Shown piece after piece: positions 24,849 to 34,713 of a stretch of 64,000 bases of DNA. The notes under the pieces were generated by a model. It did no database searches. It worked only from the letters and a program-made list of their open reading frames with translations, and was not told the DNA's origin. The stretch spans positions 62,001 to 126,000 of the forward strand of contig CAWFMA010000037.1 in NCBI GenBank assembly GCA_963816855.1. The letters are read 5' to 3'. The translations under genes were made by a program, and so were the position numbers. Position 1 is the stretch's first letter. Every line of letters starts with the position of its first letter. Origin of the DNA: DASTFP01 sp963816855 (GTDB taxonomy: Bacteria; Verrucomicrobiota; Verrucomicrobiia; Chthoniobacterales; Terrimicrobiaceae).

Positions 24849-25202
24849 GGGGGTATTTCGAGTCCTCCAATATAGTGGAAAGGCTGCCGGAAGTGCAAGC
24901 TTCTTGGGCTGCCTTCGTAGGACTCCGCGGAGAGCCTCCTTCATGGTCGGTGAAGGTTTCTTTCCTGGCAGGGAAAGCGGCCTGGGCACCGAAATCGCGG
25001 GTCTCCTCGATCTCCGAAGAGCCTGCCCCTTTCCGGATTGTTCTTGGGGCGCGAAACTCATTGACATCCCGGCTGGAGTTGAGATTTTCGCGAAAGCGAT
25101 GGAGCGGGTCCCCCAGAGTCTTCGCCTTCCGCGATCGAGCGCCTCGTGGTGGAACTCGATTTCGCCGGGACGAATCTCGATTTTACAAAAGGCCGAAACC
25201 TT
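24849..25202. other. Divergent spacer, no gene recognised
   Basis: About 350 bp between the polyol dehydrogenase and the SDR gene, which diverge, so it should contain both promoters. All frames crossing it are out of phase extensions of the flanking genes or lack family features. AAAGG lies shortly upstream of the SDR ATG. I see no RNA gene, repeat or terminator. Confidence 0.4.
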
Positions 25203-26094
25203 ATGAGCGAAACTCAGCGAAGACTAAGTGGAAAGAGCACCTTGATCACTGGCGCGAGCGCGGGTATCGGGCAGGCCTGCGCGCGAGCTCTTGCGGCCGA
25301 AGGAGCCCGGCTCGTCCTCACCGCGCGTCGCCAGGAGCGACTGGACGTCCTGGCGGCAGAAGTTCAGGCCGCTGGGAGCGAGGCAAAAATCGTCGTAGGA
25401 GACGCGCGGGAAGAGGAAACTGCCCGCCAGGCAACCGCGGTCGCCAAGGACTCGTTTGGGGGGCTCGACATCCTGATAAACAATACCGGAGTCGGCAATT
25501 ATAAGAACCTCGTGGATACCTCCGCCGCGGAATATGACGAAATGATGGATACCAATGTCCGCTCGACATTCTTGTTCACGCGGCATGCGGTGCCCTTGAT
25601 GTTGTCGCAACGTTCCGGCACCATCCTGATGATTTCCTCGATGGCCGGGGTTAACGGCTTTGGCGGAGAAGCCGTTTATTGCATGACCAAGTTCGCCCAG
25701 GTCGGTTTCGCGCAGGCTCCGGATAAGGAACTGCGCTCGAGCGGGATCAAGGTCGGCGCGATTTGCCCGGGGGGGCGTGAAGACAGAATTTGCGCTCGGA
25801 AAGGGGCGGACGGAACAGAGCGTAGCTCATTCGGAAATGTTGGATCCTGAAGACGTCGCGGCGGCGATTCTGCTGGCCTGCACCCAATCCGCGAAGTCGC
25901 GAATTATTGAAATACGGATGCGGACGATGGCGCCCTCGCCTGACGTCGAGATTGTGCGCTGTTTCCCCGCTCCGAACCGTTTGCCGGCCTTTGCCCTCAA
26001 GCGGCCGCCCCGGGGAAGAGCAGCGGCCTTCTTCACACCTCCGGCAAGAAACCGCTTGCCGCACCGACGGTCCCTCAAACGGGTTGTTCGCTGA
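25203..26094 (+). pseudogene. Short-chain dehydrogenase with a G-run frameshift
   Basis: NAD(P)-dependent SDR. The first frame from MSETQRRLSGKSTLITGAS carries the cofactor site TGASAGIGQACARAL, NNTGVGN and the YCMTK catalytic Tyr-Lys; it then runs into a nonsense tail after ICPGG. Removing one G from the run of seven G at about 25771-25777 restores GGVKTEFALGKGRTEQ then MLDPEDVAAAILLACTQSAK and IIEIRMRTMAP, the expected C-terminus. The restored frame reads on to 26094, some 45 residues past the usual end, suggesting a second lesion. Homopolymer position makes sequencing error as likely as true decay. Confidence 0.85.
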
Positions 26095-26650
26095 TCAGGC
26101 GCAAAACAGGCGCTTCGTCCTCATCGATCCCTGGATAGCGCCCCACCCGGGAATCGACGAAGAAATTATCGTGCAGGTCATCGTTGGCAGTCGAGACTTC
26201 ACCAATAATGCATTCCTCAGAAAGAGGGCGAAACTCATGATAGACCCCGGGAACGAGAGTGACTCGCGAACCCGACGCGAGTTCGATGATCGCGCCCGAG
26301 GAGACGGTCCGCTTTTCATGGTTGACTGGAATGGTGAAAGATAGACTGGCGCTCTTCGCCGGTTCGCCTTCCCAGACTTGCACGGCGAGTCTGCCCCAGC
26401 GGCAGATGATATCCTCCTTTTTCTTTGCGTGCGCATGCGCGGGAGTGGTCATGCCTTTCCGGGCATACATGAGCTTTTCGCAATACTCGGGCTCGTCGGC
26501 GAGATTCACCAGGACGAGCCCATACTCGCGCCAGTTGCCGAGGCCAAAATCGGTGATATCCCAACGCGGATTGGGAGGCAACGTCCAGCCGTGCGCCTCG
26601 TAGCATCGCGTGGCGGACCTGATGAGAGAATTGATTTCGCTGCGTTTCAT
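26075..26650 (-). CDS. D-lyxose isomerase-like cupin sugar isomerase
   Basis: Cupin of the D-lyxose ketol-isomerase family, which interconverts D-lyxose and D-xylulose (also D-mannose and D-fructose). Start at 26650 (MKRSEINSLIRSATRCYEAH); the frame further upstream overlaps the oxidoreductase. Metal ligands: HAHAKKKEDIICRWG (His, His, Glu) and VPGVYHEFRPL (His). 191 residues. It is third in a tight operon with an 11-bp gap after the Gfo/Idh/MocA gene. The real sugar may differ from lyxose. Confidence 0.85.
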   Translation of the reverse strand: MKRSEINSLIRSATRCYEAHGWTLPPNPRWDITDFGLGNWREYGLVLVNLADEPEYCEKLMYARKGMTTPAHAHAKKKEDIICRWGRLAVQVWEGEPAKSASLSFTIPVNHEKRTVSSGAIIELASGSRVTLVPGVYHEFRPLSEECIIGEVSTANDDLHDNFFVDSRVGRYPGIDEDEAPVLRLISEQPV

Positions 26651-26661
26651 AGGAATCGGGT

Positions 26662-27801
26662 TCAAGTTCCGGATAGATTCAACTCGATTGCGCGGCCTTC
26701 GGCGTGAGACCGCAGCGCCGCCGCGAAGAGCTCGTGGCTTCGCACAGCTTCGTCCGGGGTGACACAACCGAATCTTCCGTCGAGCTCGCCGGCCCGCTCG
26801 GCCAGAAACGCGGCCCACATTTGAAGAAAGCAATCCGGAAAACCGGCTTCGAAAATGCCTCCGGTGATTGTTGGAAAGGGCCCATGAAAGCCGAGGTCTG
26901 TCTGCTGCCAGCTCTGCTCCTTGCCGGCCTGAAAGGTCCAGAGCGTCTTGGGCGCTTTGGTGCTGAATTTTACTCCCCCCTCAGTGCCATATATTTCGAT
27001 AAACCAGGTGTTCGTCTCCCCGGGCGCCATCCGCTTCATTTCGAAGCGAAGCGGAATGTCCCGCCCGTTCACCGCCAAGTTCGCGTGCAGAAGTGCATTG
27101 TCCCACGTGTCGCAGGGAGCCATTCCTCCCTTTCCGTCGGGGCGCTGATCATAGATTTTCTGCAACTGCGCATAGACCCGATCTGGTTGCCAGCCGAGCC
27201 GGAACGGAATATGGACCGTATGCAGTCCCAAATCGCCCATCACGCCGATTTCGCCACATGTTTTAACCTGGCGCTTCCAATTGATCGGTTTGGCCGGATC
27301 GAGATCGCTGCTGTGGTGGAAACCAGAATGAATCTCAAGCAGTTGACCGAGCCGTCCGGAGTGCGCCATCTGGTAAGCGCGCTGGGCTCCGGGAAAAAAA
27401 GGAAATTCGGAGCTGCACCGAACGAATCGCCCTGAGAGTTTGGCCGCGTCCGCGATGGCACGCGCCGCGCGCAGATCGATACCAAAGGGCTTTTCAGCGA
27501 GAAGATCCTTCCCTGTCTTTAAGACTTCGAGATAGATCGTCTCGTGTAAATTGTGCGGGACAGCGACGTAAACGACATCCACTTTGGGACTGGCAAGCAA
27601 CTCGTAGTAATCCGCTGTGATCAACTCCACCGTCGGGACTTGCCGGAACCATTCGCGTTGTCCCTCGACCAGATCGCAAACCGCTATGAGCCGAGCTTCG
27701 ACCGGAAAGCCATCCAAAACGAACCAGCGCCCCAAAGCGCTGGCGACCTCGCGCCCCATCAAGCCGCCACCGATAACACCAACATTGGCTCGTGCGCCCA
27801 T
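26662..27801 (-). CDS. Gfo/Idh/MocA-family sugar oxidoreductase
   Basis: NAD(P)-dependent sugar or inositol dehydrogenase. Rossmann start NVGVIGGGLMGREVASALG, then VYVAVPHNLHETIYLEVLK and the catalytic region AEKPFGID. GVMGDLGLHTVHIPFRLG is the C-terminal substrate motif. About 379 residues. The ATG at 27801 has AGGAG five bases upstream; a GTG six bases earlier is the alternative. Second gene of the aldolase-oxidoreductase-isomerase operon, eight bases after the aldolase stop. Confidence 0.9.
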   Translation of the reverse strand: MGARANVGVIGGGLMGREVASALGRWFVLDGFPVEARLIAVCDLVEGQREWFRQVPTVELITADYYELLASPKVDVVYVAVPHNLHETIYLEVLKTGKDLLAEKPFGIDLRAARAIADAAKLSGRFVRCSSEFPFFPGAQRAYQMAHSGRLGQLLEIHSGFHHSSDLDPAKPINWKRQVKTCGEIGVMGDLGLHTVHIPFRLGWQPDRVYAQLQKIYDQRPDGKGGMAPCDTWDNALLHANLAVNGRDIPLRFEMKRMAPGETNTWFIEIYGTEGGVKFSTKAPKTLWTFQAGKEQSWQQTDLGFHGPFPTITGGIFEAGFPDCFLQMWAAFLAERAGELDGRFGCVTPDEAVRSHELFAAALRSHAEGRAIELNLSGT

Positions 27802-27809
27802 GGACACTC

Positions 27810-28640
27810 CTACCTCAGGAATCTGGCGGCGTCCGCCGCGCTCGCTCCATCATGCACAACGGCCATAAGGGCTTTAGTCATGCCCGCCGGGTTTTGGTGC
27901 TGGATGACGTTGCGGCCATACACAATGCCCGCGGCCCCTTGCTGAATGAGGGTTTCGGTTCTCTCCAAAATTTCCTGGTCCGGCGCTTTTCCGCCGCCTC
28001 GCACCAGGACGGGGATGCCGCCAGCGATTTCAACAACCTTATGGTAGATGCTCGCATCGTCGGTAGGGTCGGCCTTGATGATATCCGCGCCCAGCTCCAC
28101 CGCCTGGCGAACGAGGGGAAGAATTTTGAAAGGATCGCCATCCACCATGTAGCCGCCCGCAGTCGCATTCGGCTGGAAGACGAGCGGTTCGATCATCAGC
28201 GGCATACCGTAATGATCGCACTCGGGTTTGAGCCTCAGGATATTCCTGATGCATTGATCGTTTACCTCCGGCTCGTTGGGTATGCGAAACAAGTTTACGA
28301 CGACGCAGGCGGCATCCAGCCGAAGCGCCTGCCCAACGGGATCCTCGATCATTCGGCTAAAGAGCGCGCGCGGCAGGTCCTTGCCGTAGACATTGGCGAC
28401 ATCTGTGCGCAGCACCAAGGACGGCTTGTGGCGACCTTTCAACGATTGCAGGAATCGGGATTGACCGACCGTCAGCTGAATGGCGTCGGGTCCGGCTTCC
28501 GTGAGCGTTGCGACAGCCGCGCCAAGGTTTTCGATGCCCGAAAGAAAACCATACTCGTTGAAAAATCCATGATCGACGGCAACATCAAAGCAGCGACCGG
28601 ATTTTGCGTTGAACAGGCGGTTCAAACGATACAATTTCAT
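27810..28640 (-). CDS. DhnA/LsrF-type class I aldolase
   Basis: Schiff-base aldolase family of archaeal-type FBP aldolase and LsrF, 276 residues. Opening MKLYRLNRLFNAKSGRCFDV then VAVDHGFFNEYG; YMVDGDPFKILPLVRQAVE, ELGADIIKADPTDD (candidate Schiff-base Lys) and GGIPVLVRGGGKAPDQEIL with the phosphate-binding VYGRNVIQHQNP complete the barrel. First gene of the operon; its start lies eight bases from a long inverted repeat. The substrate is probably a phosphorylated ketose or its oxidised product. Confidence 0.88.
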   Translation of the reverse strand: MKLYRLNRLFNAKSGRCFDVAVDHGFFNEYGFLSGIENLGAAVATLTEAGPDAIQLTVGQSRFLQSLKGRHKPSLVLRTDVANVYGKDLPRALFSRMIEDPVGQALRLDAACVVVNLFRIPNEPEVNDQCIRNILRLKPECDHYGMPLMIEPLVFQPNATAGGYMVDGDPFKILPLVRQAVELGADIIKADPTDDASIYHKVVEIAGGIPVLVRGGGKAPDQEILERTETLIQQGAAGIVYGRNVIQHQNPAGMTKALMAVVHDGASAADAARFLR

Positions 28641-28647
28641 GGAGGAG

Positions 28648-28697
28648 TGCTATCGACTTGCCGAACCCCAGGGGAATTTCCGGCAACGTCGATAGCA
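28648..28697. promoter_or_regulatory. Inverted repeat upstream of the aldolase operon
   Basis: TGCTATCGAC at 28648-28657 is repeated in exact inverse at 28688-28697, with a further matching TTGCCG/CGGCAA inner part. The 30-bp loop region and position immediately before the operon start suggest an operator pair or an mRNA hairpin over the start site. The transcript also reads CTCCTCC next to the ATG, so there is no Shine-Dalgarno there. Confidence 0.5.
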
Positions 28698-28874
28698 TGG
28701 CACGAGCGGAGCCAAACAGCCAGCCGAACATTCGACTGACCACCAATCAAGCGCACCAGACAGACCTTCCAAACCCCTGTGCGCACGCACGACGGCACCT
28801 CCCGCCGTTTGGCACATTGCAGTTGCGCTCGCTGATTTCCTGTTCAACGGTCTTCCCTCCCCAAGGACCTGATC

Positions 28875-30392
28875 ATGAAGAAGAACCCCCATTTTTCCGT
28901 TGTGGCTGCGACCGCCCTCAGCCTTCCGAATCCGTTGTTCGTTTGGACGAGAGTATTCGCTTCGCTCGTGACGTTGCTTGTCTTCTCGTCATCCCTGTGC
29001 CATGCGGTTCAGAACTGCACTCTGGCCTGGAATGCCAGTTCCGATACCACTGTCGCCGGGTATAGAGTCCGCTATGGAACGACGAGCGGAAGCACCGCCC
29101 AAACGAAAGACGCCGGCACCAGCACCGGCACTACGATTTCCGGCCTCAGCGATGGCGTAACCTACTATTTTACCGTAGTCGCCTATACATCAACTAACGT
29201 CGAGAGCCAGCCCTCAAATGAGGTTTCGTATAAAGCGCCCACGACGCCTACGGGGGGAACTTACAACTTGACGGTCGTCAACGGGACTGGTGACGGGCCC
29301 TATGCCGCGAACACGACAGTGCCAGTAAGTGCCAATTCACCAGGGTCTGGCCAGACCTTTTCTGTCTGGACAGGGGATTGGCAAATTCTGGCCAGCCGAA
29401 CCAGCTCGTCTACGACCGCGACCATGCCTTCGATGGACGCGACAATCACCGCAACTTACACCGGGACCTCATCGTCGGAAAAGATCCGTTTTTTTCCACG
29501 GGAAAACTATATGAACCGAATGGTGGGCGGGATTTTCGAAGGGACAAATGGCAATCCCGCGACAGGTCCCTATACGACTCTGTTTACTGTCGTAAGCACG
29601 CCGACGTTGAACTGGAACGAAGCCGGCGTGAGCTTGGGAAATTACCGCTATCTGCGTTACCGGGCGCCGGACGGATCTTACGGGAACGTGGCAGAAATCG
29701 AATTCTATCGCAACGGATCCAAATTAAGCGGGAGCGGCTTTGGAACGTCTGGTTCATATAACAATAGCGGGGATACGTTTGCGAAGGCTCTGGATGGGGA
29801 CACCGGTACCGCCTTTGACGGTCCCACGCCCAACGGGTGCTACGTTGGCCTAGACACGGGGAGCGGCGCGCCTACCGCAACTCCTTCTCCCACACCCGCG
29901 ACTACGGTGCGCATCTGGCCGAGCAATGCGGTCCCAGCGGTGGCGGATAGCGGCTCGGATGCCTCTGTTGAGCTGGGAGTAAAATTTCGTTCGGACGTTC
30001 CCGGAAAAATCACTGGCATTCGCTTCTATAAAGCTGTTGCAAACACCGGCGTCCACGTCGCGAGCCTTTGGACAAGCACAGGGACGCTGCTGGCAACAGC
30101 CACTTTCACGGGCGAAACCGCATCGGGATGGCAGACGGTGAACTTTCCAACTCCCGTATCAATCACAGCGAACACGGTCTATGTCGCCTCCTATCACTGC
30201 GACAACGGACACTATAGCGCGGATGCAAATTACTTTTCCTCCACCACCGGAGCAGATAACCCCCCTCTGCACGCTCTACCCAGCACGTCGTCAAACAGGA
30301 ACGGCGTCTTTGCATACGGCAACGACACCGTTTTCCCGAACCAATCCTTTAATTCGAACAACTACTGGGTGGACGTCATGTTCCAAAATTAG
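28875..30392 (+). CDS. Secreted FN3 / bacterial-repeat / DUF4082 protein
   Basis: 505 residues, exported (long n-region then VFASLVTLLVFSSSLCHA). Domain order: fibronectin type III (about 48-125, ending YYFTVVAYTSTNVESQPSNE); an InlB/Flg-new-like beta repeat (TYNLTVVNGTGDGPYAANTT...); a discoidin-like block (FRYLRYR-type motif, here YRYLRYRAPDGSYGNVAEIE); a Pro/Thr linker; and a C-terminal DUF4082 domain (SVELGVKFRSDVPGKITGIR, AYGNDTVFPNQSFNSNNYWV). Such proteins are thought to be extracellular and carbohydrate-interacting. A decayed paralogue lies 770 bp downstream. No enzyme domain is present. Confidence 0.85.
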   Translation: MKKNPHFSVVAATALSLPNPLFVWTRVFASLVTLLVFSSSLCHAVQNCTLAWNASSDTTVAGYRVRYGTTSGSTAQTKDAGTSTGTTISGLSDGVTYYFTVVAYTSTNVESQPSNEVSYKAPTTPTGGTYNLTVVNGTGDGPYAANTTVPVSANSPGSGQTFSVWTGDWQILASRTSSSTTATMPSMDATITATYTGTSSSEKIRFFPRENYMNRMVGGIFEGTNGNPATGPYTTLFTVVSTPTLNWNEAGVSLGNYRYLRYRAPDGSYGNVAEIEFYRNGSKLSGSGFGTSGSYNNSGDTFAKALDGDTGTAFDGPTPNGCYVGLDTGSGAPTATPSPTPATTVRIWPSNAVPAVADSGSDASVELGVKFRSDVPGKITGIRFYKAVANTGVHVASLWTSTGTLLATATFTGETASGWQTVNFPTPVSITANTVYVASYHCDNGHYSADANYFSSTTGADNPPLHALPSTSSNRNGVFAYGNDTVFPNQSFNSNNYWVDVMFQN

Positions 30393-31162
30393 CTTGGGCG
30401 CAGCAGCCTGGAGTTCTCGTCCAGCAAGAATTGCTCGACTGCAAACTCTGATTGATCGCATCTGAGGAAGTCGCTGGCGCACGAGCGTGGGCTTCGGCCA
30501 CCGCCCGACCGCGAGTCCTTTGCGGGAGCCCTCGCACGACGGGGGGAGCGATCGCCTGAAGGCCAACTGGCCCATAAGACTTTATAACCTCTTGAGTCGC
30601 AATCAGAGAAATCTCTGACCAACTCATTCAATTGGCAGCCGTGCACCGCGACTTTGCTCGGTGATCCAAGTGACAGGCCGGTCCGCTACAGCTTTGAAGC
30701 TGAGGCGGCACGACGACCGAGCGAGTCTCCGTCTGGGCAATCGCTTGACGATGGTTGCGCTTTCCAGAGTGAAAGCTACGAGCAATTTCTGCGGCAGACT
30801 CGTTCGCCAAGCATCACTACTCACCCTCAATCGCGCCTTGCGCGAGCGCCGAGTCTGAGGCCAACCAGCGACGCCTACCTTAGCAAGGACCATCCATAGC
30901 CCCAGGGACTCGCTCCTCCGCAATTTTGCAACACCCGTCACATATACTTTGTTAGTTCCAGTAAGACGATGATAGTTTTGGAATTGAGGTTGATAGTTAC
31001 GAGCCAACATAATCCATCCAAAACAGCAGATGGAGTGACCAGTTCTAACAACTGGTTGTTCCGATGAAAGGAGGAGGCAGGATATTCTGATCGGCCAGTG
31101 CTTAGCATAGACTTGGGTCAGGAATTCGGGTCATAATATCGTCGTCTTTCTTTGGATCGAGA
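30393..31162. other. 770-bp gap with no recognised gene
   Basis: Frames of 60-130 codons cross this stretch on both strands but they overlap one another, are rich in Arg and Ser, and show no domain. It lies between two paralogous secreted-protein genes, one of them broken, and may be the remnant of deleted or inserted DNA. I see no inverted repeats typical of an insertion sequence end. Confidence 0.4.
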
Positions 31163-32690
31163 ATGTTCCTTCCCTGCGTTCGCGTGAGTGTTGAGCTCTT
31201 GCGAATGATCTTCTTATTGAACGAGATCCTAAAGAATCGTCCGGTTTTTGACACGCTGGTAGCATATGCTCGGCTATTGAGTCTTCGTTCGTGCTCATGG
31301 GCGACCGTCCTCAGTGTCGCCTCATTGCTTATCTTTTCGCCGTCATTCAGCGAAGCCGCCCAGCCTGTAAGACTGGCTTGGGACTCGAATCCCCAACCCG
31401 ACGACTACATCCTTCGCTATGGAACTCTCGCCGGCAAACCCACCAGGAGTCTCGAGGCAAGCAAGAAGACCACGGCGATAGTCTCTGATCTTGCGGATGG
31501 CACGACGTATTACTTCACGGTCGTCGCCCGCAATAGTCGCGGGGTCGAAAGCCCTCCGTCGAACGAGGTTTCCTTCACCACGGAGACTCCAACGTCGATC
31601 GGTTCTTCCAATGTCTTAATTGGCGAGACCAACGTTCTTGGCACGGCTGATTTTGGAAACGGAAATCTACTCATAGCGCAGCGAGCCAACTTGACGGACG
31701 CCGCGACCATTCGAAGCCTGTCGTTTTACGTAACCAAGGCCAGAGGCAAGCTGCGCCTTGGCATCTTCGATGCGACAGGAAGTAACGGAGGTCCGGGCAA
31801 GAAGAAAGCAGAAACCGCCGAGATCACGCCTAAGGTTGGTTGGAACACCGCAAATGTTACCATCCCAATTTCCCTCCCCAAGGGTCCATACTGGCTCGCT
31901 TATCTGGCCAGCGATAACAATTTGGCCTTGGTCAAGACCCGATCCGGTTTGGCCAAATACTACGCTTATCCGTACGGACCAATGCCCACGACGTTTTTCT
32001 CGTCACCGAAGACTGAAGTGGTTCACTGGTCCCTTTTCGCTAGTCTCAATACTCCAGGCATCCAGCTACCCACGCACACATTAGTGGTCCTCAACGGAAC
32101 CGGAAGCGGCCGATATGCGCAAGGCAAACAAATTCAAGTCAGCGCCAACCCGCCCGCTTCCGGCAAGCGGTTTGACGGTTGGGCACGCGACTGGCAGATT
32201 CTGACGAATCCTTTTATCCCGACCACAACTGCTTTGATGTTATCAAGGGACTTAACGATCGAGGCCACATATGCCTCGGTGCGCGGGAAATGACAAGATT
32301 CGCTACTATCCGCGCTAGGGATACGCCCAGGGCGGCGTTTTCGAAGGGACCGATGGCGACCCCATCCGAGGGACCTACTTCCGCATCTACATGATCCAGA
32401 CTAAACCGCCGTTGGCATGGACCGAGGTTAGCGCAAACTTGGAGAATTTCCGCTATTTGCGTTATCGCGGGCCGGATGGCTCTTACGGAAACGTAGCGGA
32501 GATCGAATTTTATCGGAAGGGCCTCAAAGTAAGGGGAGTTGGTTTTGGCACACCGGGCGCATGGAACAACAACGGAAACACCTTTGCAAAGGCCATCGAT
32601 GGGAATGTTGGCACTCGATTCGACGGCCCAACCGCCAACGGTGTCTATGTTGGCGTCGATACCAAAGCTTCCGCAAGCGTGGCCTCCTTC
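31163..32690 (+). pseudogene. Truncated, frameshifted paralogue of the FN3 secreted protein
   Basis: The intact part (31163-32293) has a signal region, an FN3 domain (YYFTVVARNSRGVESPPSNE), an added beta domain (about 150-290) and the same beta repeat (LVVLNGTGSGRYAQGKQIQV). It stops at TGA after SVRGK. Deleting one A in GGGAAAT near 32288 restores NDKIRYYPR, but a TAG follows at about 32317. The same frame then continues GYAQGGVFEGTDGDP and the discoidin-like block FRYLRYRGPDGSYGNVAEIE, ending near 32690 where the DUF4082 domain of the sister protein should begin. Two lesions and a lost C-terminus mark a pseudogene; the first 376 residues could still be made. Confidence 0.8.
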
Positions 32691-32745
32691 CGCTCCATAA
32701 AAAAGCCGACAGAGGCGTTGCCGCGCGCTTCCAGCGCCGCTCTTA

Positions 32746-34449
32746 TCAGCGGCAAATCAGAAGGGGCGTCCCGGTTATCCGCAGGAGTTCATCGAGCGAG
32801 GTTCGCGGCGCAATCAGTGGATGCTGGCTGTAGCCTCCCATAAGAACGAGACCGCATCGTGCTTCCACTGCGCTATCGCGTATGGCGCGCGCGATCGGCC
32901 CGCTGGTCTCAAAGGTCTCGGCGTCGACTCCATGCTTGCGCAGGTGCCGCTTGGCAATTGCGATGGTCTTTTGCATGGCTTTCTCATCGCCCTCGCGGGT
33001 GGCAAAAATTACCAGGGATATGCCGCGGCGGCTGGCCAGGTATGTCGCGACGTAGAGCGCTTCCTTTGCTTTCGGGCTTCCATCGTAGACGAGCAACGCT
33101 CGTTCCAGCCCTTGACACGGTCCGGGAACAAGAAGGACAGGCCGCGACGCGTGCTGAACAATCTCATGCAAGGTGTTTTCGTTCGATTCCGAACGGTCGA
33201 TCACGATCACGTCGCTCCAGGAGGCGCGGTCGCAAACACTTTCAGCGACTTCTCCGACATCGACAGCCAGTCGCCCGGCGATACCCGCCGAATGGCAGGT
33301 GCGGTTGAAGAGAACTCTCAGAGCGCTCACCTCCTCCGAATCCACTTCACTCGGCGAGTCAACCAGGAGAAGACCGTGGATTATTGCACCCTCAACTTGT
33401 GCGATGCGGACCGCCATTTCCAGGCCCTGCAAGTCTTTTGCGGATCGATTGACGACGACCAGGAGGTCGATAAACATGGACCCCCCGTCCCGGGTCGCGA
33501 GGCGCTCGCGTCTCCAATCGCCCACCAGAGGGCCCGCGTCCAGAGCGGGAGGAACCACCTTCTCAAGGAATCTCTTTCCGACGCGTGAGAAAACACGGTC
33601 TGGAGCCCGGCTACGCTTGGCCGCAAGATCCTCCGCCGCTGTTTCCATTCGAATTTCCCAGCTTAGCTCCTTTTCGAGCTCCGCCCGGTGCCGCAGGACC
33701 CATAGGTAGAGGTCCGCGTCGGTGCGCCCGGCGAACTCCTCAAGGATGTGCCCTTTTCGGATAACCTCGATGACGGGCGAAAATACCGTGTCATACCAAT
33801 GGGTTACGGCCTCTTCGAACGGCACTTCGCGCTTTTCATCGAGTCCCATGAAGTAGTGATGCACCTCAATATGCTTCAACAAATCGGCATAGGCCCCCGC
33901 AGAGGTAACCGTGACGTCAGCTCCCGGTCGCAAGAAATCCAGCCGGGTCGCCTCGAGGAAATCGGCGAGCTCCGACTTTAAAATGAGATCCTTTGGCTGG
34001 ATTTCGGGGGAAAGCCGAACCCTGGTGTGAACCGGGGTCACGTAAGCCTCGATATGCGTATGACCGTTTTGCCGGGCGACCGACACACGGTGGTTTCCAT
34101 CGTGGACGAAATAGACGTCCCCAATCTGGAAAAGCTCGATAGGCGGCAAACCGGCGCCCTCGCTGGCGAGAAGCTCGACTTTGGCCCACCTCTCCTTGTC
34201 GCTGTCGCGCCGCGGCAGGAAATCGCGGGTGAAATCCTCATAGCGTCCCACGCTTCCGACGATGGAATCCAGAGGCACATCCTGCAAGACGCGCCGGTTC
34301 CCGCGCACCCCGCGCACCTTCTTGCGAACTTCCTCAAATGGGAGGAGGTCTGCGGATTTTCCGGTCAGGGATGCGACCACCTTTTCCAGATCGGCGCGCC
34401 TTCGCGCGCGCGCGAAATCGTCTTTCGCTGATTCCTTTGTTTGTGGCAT
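32746..34449 (-). CDS. DUF4032-like / universal stress protein fusion
   Basis: 567 residues. The N-terminal half (about 50-270) has the block VPLDSIVGSVGRYEDFTRDF and the ParB/sulfiredoxin-like VHDGNHRVSVARQNGH seen in DUF4032-type proteins. The C-terminal half has two UspA-like domains: FIDLLVVVNRSAKDLQGLEM and ALLVYDGSPKAKEALYVATY, with GLVLMGGYSQHPL carrying the ATP-loop glycine pattern. Likely a cytoplasmic stress or nucleotide-sensing protein; the target of the N-terminal domain is unknown. Its 3' end abuts the remains of the secreted-protein pseudogene. Confidence 0.82.
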   Translation of the reverse strand: MPQTKESAKDDFARARRRADLEKVVASLTGKSADLLPFEEVRKKVRGVRGNRRVLQDVPLDSIVGSVGRYEDFTRDFLPRRDSDKERWAKVELLASEGAGLPPIELFQIGDVYFVHDGNHRVSVARQNGHTHIEAYVTPVHTRVRLSPEIQPKDLILKSELADFLEATRLDFLRPGADVTVTSAGAYADLLKHIEVHHYFMGLDEKREVPFEEAVTHWYDTVFSPVIEVIRKGHILEEFAGRTDADLYLWVLRHRAELEKELSWEIRMETAAEDLAAKRSRAPDRVFSRVGKRFLEKVVPPALDAGPLVGDWRRERLATRDGGSMFIDLLVVVNRSAKDLQGLEMAVRIAQVEGAIIHGLLLVDSPSEVDSEEVSALRVLFNRTCHSAGIAGRLAVDVGEVAESVCDRASWSDVIVIDRSESNENTLHEIVQHASRPVLLVPGPCQGLERALLVYDGSPKAKEALYVATYLASRRGISLVIFATREGDEKAMQKTIAIAKRHLRKHGVDAETFETSGPIARAIRDSAVEARCGLVLMGGYSQHPLIAPRTSLDELLRITGTPLLICR

Positions 34450-34713
34450 ATTCTTAGTTCAGCCGAGGCCGTCACGCGAGCAGTTGACGCCCCGATTTCT
34501 TCGTATCTCCCCTTCACGACGACTTTGCTTCGTGAAGCGCGCCCGGACTGTCAGTCGCCCGCTTGACACGCTGCGATGAACCCTTTTTCAAGCTAAGGCG
34601 CCGCCTTCCCTCCGGCAACTGGAATCTCTCCGATCTCCGCGGCGGTCGCCAAACCGCGAACGACAGAAAACTTCTGGCATTTGCCTTGCCGTGAACGGAT
34701 GCTCCATAAGGCA

